Below, piece by piece: positions 58,841-64,000 of a DNA stretch of 64,000 bases. The translations under genes were made by a program, and so were the position numbers. The DNA is from Mesorhizobium sp. GTDB lineage: Bacteria; Pseudomonadota; Alphaproteobacteria; Rhizobiales; Rhizobiaceae. Numbering within the stretch: the first letter of the stretch is position 1; the number at the start of each line of letters is the position of its first letter. The notes under the pieces were generated by a model. The model had not been told where the DNA came from, did no database searches, and worked only from the letters and a program-made list of their open reading frames with translations. Location: contig NZ_SUHQ01000009.1 in assembly GCF_004962245.1 (NCBI RefSeq), forward strand, positions 124,001-188,000, in the 5' to 3' direction.

Positions 58841-59541
58841 ACATGCACGGCACGACCTCAAGCTACGTCATCGAACCGACCGCGATCCCGAGTATCCCGG
58901 TGGCGGGAACCGACAAGTTGTTCCCGGTGCACCGGGTCTATTGCGTCGGACGGAACTATGCCGCGCATGCGGTCGAGATGGGACACGACCCCAACAAGGA
59001 GCCGCCGTTCTTCTTCCAGAAGAACCCCGACAACCTCGATACGACAGGAGAATTTCCGTATCCTCCGGCCTCCAACGATGTCCATCACGAGATCGAAATG
59101 GTCGTGGCGCTGAAAAGCGGCGGTACGGACATCCCGGTCGAAAAGGCTCTGGACTGCGTGTTCGGTTATGGCGTAGGTCTCGACATGACGCGGCGCGACC
59201 TGCAAGGGAAGGCGAAGGACATGGGCCGTCCATGGGAGGTCGGCAAGGCTTTCGAGGCATCGGCGCCATGCACGCCACTGGTTCCGGCAAGCTCGATCGG
59301 CCATCCCGGCCAGGGAGCGATTTGGCTGGACGTCAATGGCGAGCGAAAACAGACCGGCGATCTCAACCAGATGATTTGGAAAGTTTCGGAAATGATCAGT
59401 TATCTGTCAGGGCTTTTCACGCTGATGCCGGGGGATATTATTCTTTCCGGCACGCCGTCCGGCGTTGGGGCGGTCACTCGCGGTGATGTTCTTCGCGGTC
59501 ATATCGATGGCGTCGGCGACATAGAGGTTCGCGTTGTCTGA
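58837..59541 (+). CDS. FAH-family hydrolase (fumarylpyruvate hydrolase / acylpyruvase type)
   Basis: A 234-residue single-domain FAH protein: VHRVYCVGRNYAAHAVEMG (about residue 28), PFFFQKNPDNL, HHEIEMVVALKSGG with the metal-binding Glu pair (about 88-90), FGYGVGLDMTRRDLQ and the C-terminal DIILSGTPSGVGAV. This short form includes fumarylpyruvate hydrolase and acylpyruvases, which hydrolyse 2,4-diketo acids, and FAHD1-type oxaloacetate decarboxylases. The start is GTG 58837 because AGGAG (58825-58829) is 7 nt away; ATG 58843 is too far. Here it may cleave the imported acid to yield oxalate or pyruvate for the ligase downstream. Confidence 0.85.
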   Translation: MNMHGTTSSYVIEPTAIPSIPVAGTDKLFPVHRVYCVGRNYAAHAVEMGHDPNKEPPFFFQKNPDNLDTTGEFPYPPASNDVHHEIEMVVALKSGGTDIPVEKALDCVFGYGVGLDMTRRDLQGKAKDMGRPWEVGKAFEASAPCTPLVPASSIGHPGQGAIWLDVNGERKQTGDLNQMIWKVSEMISYLSGLFTLMPGDIILSGTPSGVGAVTRGDVLRGHIDGVGDIEVRVV

Positions 59542-61066
59542 AGCCTCGATCGTTGAACGGCTTGCTGCCGGAGCGGACGATGCTCCGGCGATTTCGGCAC
59601 CCGACCGGATCACGCTCACCCACGGCGGACTGCGCCGCCTGATCTCCGAAACGGCTGCGCGGCTCAATGCGCTCGGCCTCGGCCGTGGCGACCGTGTGGC
59701 CATCGTGCTGCCGAACGGCCCGGAGATGGCGACGGCTTTTGTCGCCGTAGCGGCCGCCGCTTCGACGGCGCCCCTCAATCCCGCCTACCGGGCCGATGAA
59801 CTCGATTTTTATCTCAGCGATATCGGCGCAAAGGCGATCCTCGTTGCAGAAGGCGAAACTGGCCCTGCAGTGGCCGTCGCCGAGCGCCTGGGCATAGCAG
59901 TGCTGAGGCTCGTTGCGCAGGATGGCGCGCCGGCCGGCGGCTTCAGCATCGAGGGCAAACCGGTTGGCCCGTCTGTTTTGTCCGGCTTGGCAGCGGATGG
60001 TGACATTGCATTGTTGCTGCACACGTCCGGCACCACGTCGCGGCCAAAGCTGGTGCCGCTCAGCCATGCCAACCTTGCCGCCTCGGCCGCCCATATCGGC
60101 GCCACGCTCGGCCTGACGGCCGGCGATCGCTGCCTCAACATCATGCCGCTGTTCCACATCCATGGGCTGATCGCGGCGGTGCTGTCCTCGCTCGCCGCCG
60201 GCGGCAGCGTCTTCTGCACGCCGGGCTTCAATGCGCTGCGTTTCTTCCACTGGCTAAATGAGGTCCGGCCGAGCTGGTACACGGCCGTTCCGACCATGCA
60301 TCAGGCCATCCTGCCGCGCGCGGCGCGCAATGCCGATGCGCTGGCCGCGGCGCCTTTGCGCTTCATCCGATCGTCCTCGGCGTCGCTGCCGCCGCAGGTG
60401 ATGGCCGAGCTCGAGGCGACCTTCGGCTGCCCGGTGATCGAATCCTACGGCATGACAGAAGCCGCGCACCAGATGGCCTCGAACCGGCTGCCGCCGGGCC
60501 TGCGCAAGCCGGGCAGCGTCGGCGCGGCCGCCGGACCGGAGGTGGCGGTGATGGCGCCCGACGGGCAATTGCTGAAGCCGGGTGAGACTGGCGAGATCGT
60601 CATTCGCGGACCCAATGTGACCGCAGGCTACGAGAAGAATCCGGACGCCAATGCCACGGCCTTCGCGCATGGCTGGTTTCATACCGGCGACCAGGGCGTG
60701 CTCGACGAAGACGGCTATCTGCGTGTCACCGGCCGGCTCAAGGAGATCATCAACCGCGGCGGCGAGAAGATCTCCCCGCTCGAGGTCGATGACGTGCTGA
60801 TGGACCATCCGGCGGTGGCGCAGGTCGTCACCTTCGCCACGCCGCACGACAAGCTTGGTGAGGAGGTCGCGGCCGCGATCGTGCTGCGCGAGGGCATGGC
60901 TGCCACCGAAGGCGACATCCGCAGCTTTGCCGCGCTGCGGCTTGCCGATTTCAAGGTGCCGCGCATTGTCCTGATCCTGGACGAAATCCCGAAGGGCGCG
61001 ACGGGCAAGCTGCAGCGTATCGGTCTCGCGACCAAACTCGGTCTTGCCAAACCCGGGCTTGGATAA
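59534..61066 (+). CDS. AMP-forming acyl-CoA synthetase, oxalate-CoA ligase type
   Basis: A 510-residue ligase: LLHTSGTTSRPKLVPLSH (about 161-178), NIMPLFHIHGLIAAVLSSL, PSWYTAVPTMHQAIL, LRFIRSSSASLPP, ESYGMTEAAHQMASN, GWFHTGD, RLKEIINRGGEKISPLEVD and the C-terminal GKLQR lysine. These segments match, nearly word for word, plant AAE3 and yeast Pcs60 oxalyl-CoA synthetases as I remember them, more closely than 4-coumarate ligases. It would activate oxalate to oxalyl-CoA. The start is TTG 59534 behind AGAGGT, overlapping the upstream stop; its own stop shares a base with the next start. Confidence 0.85.
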   Translation: MSEASIVERLAAGADDAPAISAPDRITLTHGGLRRLISETAARLNALGLGRGDRVAIVLPNGPEMATAFVAVAAAASTAPLNPAYRADELDFYLSDIGAKAILVAEGETGPAVAVAERLGIAVLRLVAQDGAPAGGFSIEGKPVGPSVLSGLAADGDIALLLHTSGTTSRPKLVPLSHANLAASAAHIGATLGLTAGDRCLNIMPLFHIHGLIAAVLSSLAAGGSVFCTPGFNALRFFHWLNEVRPSWYTAVPTMHQAILPRAARNADALAAAPLRFIRSSSASLPPQVMAELEATFGCPVIESYGMTEAAHQMASNRLPPGLRKPGSVGAAAGPEVAVMAPDGQLLKPGETGEIVIRGPNVTAGYEKNPDANATAFAHGWFHTGDQGVLDEDGYLRVTGRLKEIINRGGEKISPLEVDDVLMDHPAVAQVVTFATPHDKLGEEVAAAIVLREGMAATEGDIRSFAALRLADFKVPRIVLILDEIPKGATGKLQRIGLATKLGLAKPGLG

Positions 61067-62055
61067 TGATGCGGATCACCATTTTTGGCGCCGGCGCGAT
61101 CGGCGGCTATCTCGCGGCCAAACTTGCGATGGCCGGCCGGGTCGATCTGTCGATCGTGGCGCGCGGCGCGCATCTCGATGCGATTAAGACGGGTGGGCTT
61201 CGCCTGATCGAAGACGGTCATGAATCCGTCGCCTCTGTCAGGGCCGCCGCGCAGGCGCAGGAGCTGGGCGTCCAGGACTATGTCGTGTTGGCGCTCAAGG
61301 CTCATTCGCTTGCACCAGCGCTCGACCAGATCGCGCCGCTGCTGGGCGAGGGGACGGCCGTCGTCACCATGCAGAATGGCGTGCCGTGGTGGTACTTCCA
61401 CAAGATCGGCGGGTCGCTCGAAGGCACGCGGTTGCAAGCGGTGGATCCTGGTGGGGTGATCTGGGACCGGCTTGGACCGGATCGCGTCATCGGCTCGGTC
61501 GTCTATCCGGCGGCCGAGGTGGATGCGCCCGGCCTGGTCCGCCATATCGAGGGAAAACGCTTTTCGCTTGGCGAGCCTTCGGGCGAGAAAAGCGAACGCG
61601 TCACGCGGCTTGCCGAGGAGATGGTTGCGGCGGGGCTGCAGGTGCCGGTTCGCGACGACATTCGTAGTGAAATCTGGGTGAAGCTCTGGGGCAATCTCTC
61701 CTTCAACCCGATTTCCGCGCTGACCGGCAGCACGCTTGCGGCAATCGCTGCCGACGAAGCAACCCGCACACTTGCCCGCACCATGATGCTGGAGGCGCAG
61801 GCGATCGGCGAAAGCCTCGGCGTTCGTTTCCCGATATCGGTCGACCGCCGCATCAAGGGCGCCGGCGACGTCGGCGAGCACAAGACCTCGATGCTGCAGG
61901 ATCTGGAGCGCGGCCGGCCAATGGAGATCGACGCGCTGGTGACGGCGGTCCAGGAACTCGGCCGGCTGACCGGCCAGTCGACACCCACCATCGACAACGT
62001 GCTGGCTCTGGTGCGGCGGCTTGCCATCGAGCGCGGCTGTTATTCTTCCTTGTAG
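61066..62055 (+). CDS. PanE/ApbA-family reductase, probable oxalyl-CoA reductase (PanE2-like)
   Basis: A 329-residue 2-dehydropantoate 2-reductase-fold protein: NADP-binding GAGAIGG near residue 8, VTMQNGVPWW (about 102), KLWGNLSFNPISALTG with the conserved Lys/Asn (about 205), and the C-terminal helical domain ending HKTSMLQDLERGRPMEIDAL with the Ser/Asp-binding segment. It is the last gene of the ABC/FAH/ligase operon (TAATG overlap). Methylobacterium extorquens uses a PanE homologue (PanE2) to reduce oxalyl-CoA to glyoxylate; pairing with an oxalate-CoA ligase makes that function likely here. Ketopantoate reduction for pantothenate is the alternative. Confidence 0.82.
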   Translation: MMRITIFGAGAIGGYLAAKLAMAGRVDLSIVARGAHLDAIKTGGLRLIEDGHESVASVRAAAQAQELGVQDYVVLALKAHSLAPALDQIAPLLGEGTAVVTMQNGVPWWYFHKIGGSLEGTRLQAVDPGGVIWDRLGPDRVIGSVVYPAAEVDAPGLVRHIEGKRFSLGEPSGEKSERVTRLAEEMVAAGLQVPVRDDIRSEIWVKLWGNLSFNPISALTGSTLAAIAADEATRTLARTMMLEAQAIGESLGVRFPISVDRRIKGAGDVGEHKTSMLQDLERGRPMEIDALVTAVQELGRLTGQSTPTIDNVLALVRRLAIERGCYSSL

Positions 62056-62114
62056 TTTGTTCTTCTTTTGTTCTAGTCTGATCTTTTGGATGCAACATCC
62101 GGGAGGGATCAGCC

Positions 62115-62743
62115 ATGAACGAGCTGCCTTCGTTCGGGATAGGCCAGAACGGTCAGACTTTTTTCCGCTGGGACGAGCCAGACCAGAATCGGAGACACCA
62201 TGTGTTTTTCGCGGTCTTGGTCGAAAAGCCGATCAACGCATTACTGGCAAAAAAACGCGTCAGCTTTCGTCGTGAGCTGGGATTGCGCGGCACGCTAATC
62301 CCTGAAAGTCACATTCACATAACGCTCGTCGGTCTCGGCTATCATCAACGCCGGCCAGCCGGTTTGATCGGCGTCGCCCGTCATATCGGCTCGTTGATAC
62401 AGGCGAGGCCATTTGAGGTTTCTCTCGATCGCCTGTCGGCCTTCGGCGGCGGAGCGCTGGTGCTTCGCAGCAGTGACAGCTCGCCAGTGCTGCAAGCCTT
62501 CTGGTGCAACCTCTCAGCCGTGATCGACGACAGCCCGCTGAAGCCTTTCGTAAGCAAATCGATAGAGCCTCATGTGACGTTGCTTCGTGACCGGCAACGC
62601 GTGCCCAAAGTTCGGGAACGGGCGTTGAACCAGTCAGGTGGACTGTGCAGAATTTTGCATTGATCCACAGTTATGAAGGTCGATACGAGTTCCCTGGCCG
62701 CTGGCAGTTGGGCGGCCAGGACGACGCCGTGGCCGCCATGTGA
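62115..62743 (+). pseudogene. 2H-phosphoesterase family protein (LigT/ThpR, 2'-5' RNA ligase-like), frameshifted
   Basis: Start ATG 62115 follows GGGAGGG. The first frame contains both 2H motifs, HIHITLVGLG (about residue 67) and EPHVTLLRD (about 150), and then goes out of register near 62613-62623 and stops at 62663. The remaining C-terminus is in another frame: PVRWTVQNFALIHSYEGRYE and FPGRWQLGG, ending at TGA 62741-62743. The total span of 629 nt is one base short of a 209-codon gene. Both catalytic motifs survive in the truncated frame. A sequencing error or a recent deletion are equally possible. Confidence 0.8.
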
Positions 62744-62755
62744 GAAGACACCGTA

Positions 62756-63241
62756 TCAGATCGTCTTGACGTACTCCGCAAGCTGGTCGAGCACGGTGCC
62801 CCAGCCGTCGTAAAATCCCATCTCCTCGTGGTTATTGCGCGTGGCTTCGTCGCGGTGGATGGCGGTCGCGGTGTAGCGCGTCGCCTTGCCTTCCGGCTGG
62901 AAGGATATGACCGCGGTGATGAATGGATCCCCCGACGGGCGATAGCCAGGCAGCAGTGCATCGGTCCACACCAGCCGCTCGTTCGGCACGATGTCGAGAT
63001 AGCAGCAACGCCGGTCGTTGACTTGCCTGCCATCAGGCGATTGCATGCGGGTCCTGAATAGCCCACCGGGCCTCAGGTCGATCTCGCAATCGGTGATGAT
63101 CCACGGCTTCGGCGTGAACCATTGCCGGACATGCTCGGGCTTGGTGTAGGCGGTCCAGAGCAGTTCTCGTGGCGCATCGACAACGCGTTCGAGGACGAGG
63201 TCGAGTTTCGGATCGGGTTTGAACAGCGGCGCCGGGCTCAT
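62756..63241 (-). CDS. SRPBCC (AHSA1-like) family protein
   Basis: A 161-residue START-like domain protein: [33 protein letters not shown], then [17 protein letters not shown] and a C-terminal helix [22 protein letters not shown], all typical of AHSA1-type SRPBCC proteins that bind hydrophobic small molecules. It is translationally coupled to the ArsR regulator upstream (ATGA at 63238-63241), a very common gene pair whose ligands are mostly unknown. Start ATG 63241 is fixed by that overlap. Confidence 0.88.
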   Translation of the reverse strand: MSPAPLFKPDPKLDLVLERVVDAPRELLWTAYTKPEHVRQWFTPKPWIITDCEIDLRPGGLFRTRMQSPDGRQVNDRRCCYLDIVPNERLVWTDALLPGYRPSGDPFITAVISFQPEGKATRYTATAIHRDEATRNNHEEMGFYDGWGTVLDQLAEYVKTI

Positions 63242-63603
63242 ATGTCTTTCTCCTTGAGTGTCATGACGTAGGCGTCGAACTGGTCGAGGCGACGCTCCCA
63301 CAGCGCGCGCTGCTCGGTCAGCCAGTTTTCCGCAAGCTTCAGCGGCTCAGGCGCGAGCCGGTAGGTCCTGACGCGGCCGGTCTTCTGCGAGCGCACCAGG
63401 CCGCAACTTTCCAGCACCTTGAGATGTTCGATGAAGGAGGGCAGGGCCATGCCGAATGGCTGGGCAAGCTCGCCGACCGAGGCAGGGCTTCTGTTCAGCC
63501 GCTCCACCACGCGGCGGCGCGTCGGATCGGCGAGCGCGCGGAAAATGCCGTCAATCGGCGGGACGTTCGGACTTGCGGTCTGCTGGTTTGTTGCCACGGT
63601 CAT
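63238..63603 (-). CDS. ArsR-family winged-helix regulator
   Basis: A 121-residue regulator with the helix-turn-helix [54 protein letters not shown] covering about residues 20-72 and a short C-terminal helix. It lacks the metal-binding Cys pair of ArsR/SmtB sensors, as usual in the subgroup linked to SRPBCC partners. A dyad 43 bp upstream (63646-63665) is the likely autoregulatory operator. Confidence 0.88.
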   Translation of the reverse strand: MTVATNQQTASPNVPPIDGIFRALADPTRRRVVERLNRSPASVGELAQPFGMALPSFIEHLKVLESCGLVRSQKTGRVRTYRLAPEPLKLAENWLTEQRALWERRLDQFDAYVMTLKEKDI

Positions 63604-63645
63604 GTCTTCCTTGCGTCACTGCATCGGGCAAAGACGGTTCGCAAT

Positions 63646-63665
63646 ACTTAGGAAAATTCCTTAGT
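63646..63665. promoter_or_regulatory. ArsR-family operator candidate
   Basis: ACTTAGGAA and TTCCTTAGT are 9-bp arms (8 of 9 complementary) around AA, 43 bp upstream of the ArsR start. Placement and length suit a dimeric ArsR protein. Confidence 0.6.
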
Positions 63666-63776
63666 GTTGGCAAGGCCAAAAATCGGGAATGCCCGGCGGG
63701 ACCGCTGGCAAAGCGGGAAGCGTGGTTTTAGGGTGCCGCCAGATTCGACCAGCGATCAGTCCGAGGGACCACGGTT

Positions 63777-64000
63777 TTGACGATCACGATGTACGGCATC
63801 ACTAACTGCGACACGATCAAGAAGGCGCGGGTCTGGCTGGAGAGCCATGACGTCGCCTACCGCTTTCACGACTACAGGGTCGAAGGGCTCGACGCGCAAC
63901 GGCTCGACGGCTGGTCCGGCAAGGTCGGCTGGGAAGTCCTGCTCAACAAGGCGAGCACGACGTTTCGCGAACTGGCGGACAAGGACAAGATGAGCCTCGA
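63777..64000 (+). CDS. ArsC/Spx-family (YffB-like) thioredoxin-fold protein, partial
   Basis: An open frame running off the right edge. From ATG 63789 it reads MYGITNCDTIKKARVWLESH, the N-terminus of ArsC/Spx-like proteins with a single active-site Cys in NCDTIKKA, then DVAYRFHDYRVEGLD, LLNKASTTFRELAD. The TTG at 63777 is preferred as the start (adds MTIT) because GAGGGA (63763-63768) is 8 nt upstream. Related proteins include arsenate reductases and YffB, a glutathione-dependent reductase of unknown role. The C-terminal half lies outside the window. Confidence 0.85.
   Translation, partial: MTITMYGITNCDTIKKARVWLESHDVAYRFHDYRVEGLDAQRLDGWSGKVGWEVLLNKASTTFRELADKDKMSL

Noticed and set aside
1..64000. 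CRISPR arrays, insertion sequences or prophage genes
   Set aside because: No regularly spaced repeat array, transposase, integrase or phage structural motif was seen on either strand.

Overview
The window looks like a chromosomal segment of a Mesorhizobium-type alphaproteobacterium (Hyphomicrobiales). This rests on high G+C coding sequence with strong Shine-Dalgarno sites, many stacked ABC/TRAP uptake operons each with its own GntR, LacI, SorC, LysR or XRE regulator, and a composite palindromic repeat (47376-47484) of the kind scattered through rhizobial genomes. I see no rRNA, tRNA, CRISPR array, insertion sequence or phage gene. It is a catabolic accessory region, scarred by several gene relics and frameshifts.

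Region 1 (1-11.2 kb) handles methylated amines. It holds a divergent ammonium transporter (cut by the left edge), a four-gene operon for the haem/flavin dimethylamine monooxygenase (dmmDABC, HODM type), an XRE-cupin regulator and trimethylamine monooxygenase (tmm). A block with an SDR, an ECF sigma factor carrying a SnoaL-like tail, and an FAD monooxygenase separates dmmC from the regulator and tmm. A near-identical 16-mer in the amt/dmm and tmm promoters suggests a shared regulator. TMAO demethylase (tdm) is not in the window. A glycine betaine/TMAO-type ABC transporter with a double-length permease (21.2-25.3 kb) may belong to the same metabolism. A frameshifted GFA-family gene lies beside tmm.

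Region 2 (11.5-18.2 kb) is a complete malonate operon: GntR regulator MatR with a recognisable operator, a TRAP transporter, malonyl-CoA decarboxylase (matA) and malonyl-CoA synthetase (matB). It is followed by a decayed FMN-dependent alpha-hydroxy-acid dehydrogenase, a TauE/SafE permease, a VOC protein and periplasmic Cu/Zn superoxide dismutase.

Region 3 (25.7-39.4 kb) is a sugar or polyol cluster: an RbsABC-type transporter, two SDRs, an FGGY kinase, a SAF-domain dehydrogenase and a SorC regulator. Next to it are an enolase-superfamily enzyme, a GntR regulator with a perfect palindromic operator, a BesD/HalD-like 2-oxoglutarate oxygenase and a LysR regulator. A KdpD-like sensor stub and the 3' relic of a second LysR gene follow.

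Region 4 (40.5-46.1 kb) is an RND efflux pump (adaptor, pump and a small coupled protein) divergent from a TetR repressor. The spacer carries two GTTAC-N6-GTAAC dyads. Region 5 (46.3-54.5 kb) is a LacI-controlled FrcBCA-like sugar transporter with an SDR and a XylX-type FAH-fold dehydratase, divergent from an aldehyde dehydrogenase. It resembles a partial Weimberg pathway lacking its sugar-acid dehydratase.

Region 6 (54.6-62.1 kb) is the most interesting. A GntR regulator diverges from one tightly coupled operon: substrate-binding protein, permease, ATPase, permease, FAH-family hydrolase, an AMP-forming ligase closely resembling oxalate-CoA ligase, and a PanE-family reductase. I infer an oxalate-releasing catabolic route ending in oxalyl-CoA reduction to glyoxylate. 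The right end holds a frameshifted 2H-phosphoesterase gene (LigT/ThpR), an ArsR/SRPBCC pair and the start of an ArsC/Spx-like gene.
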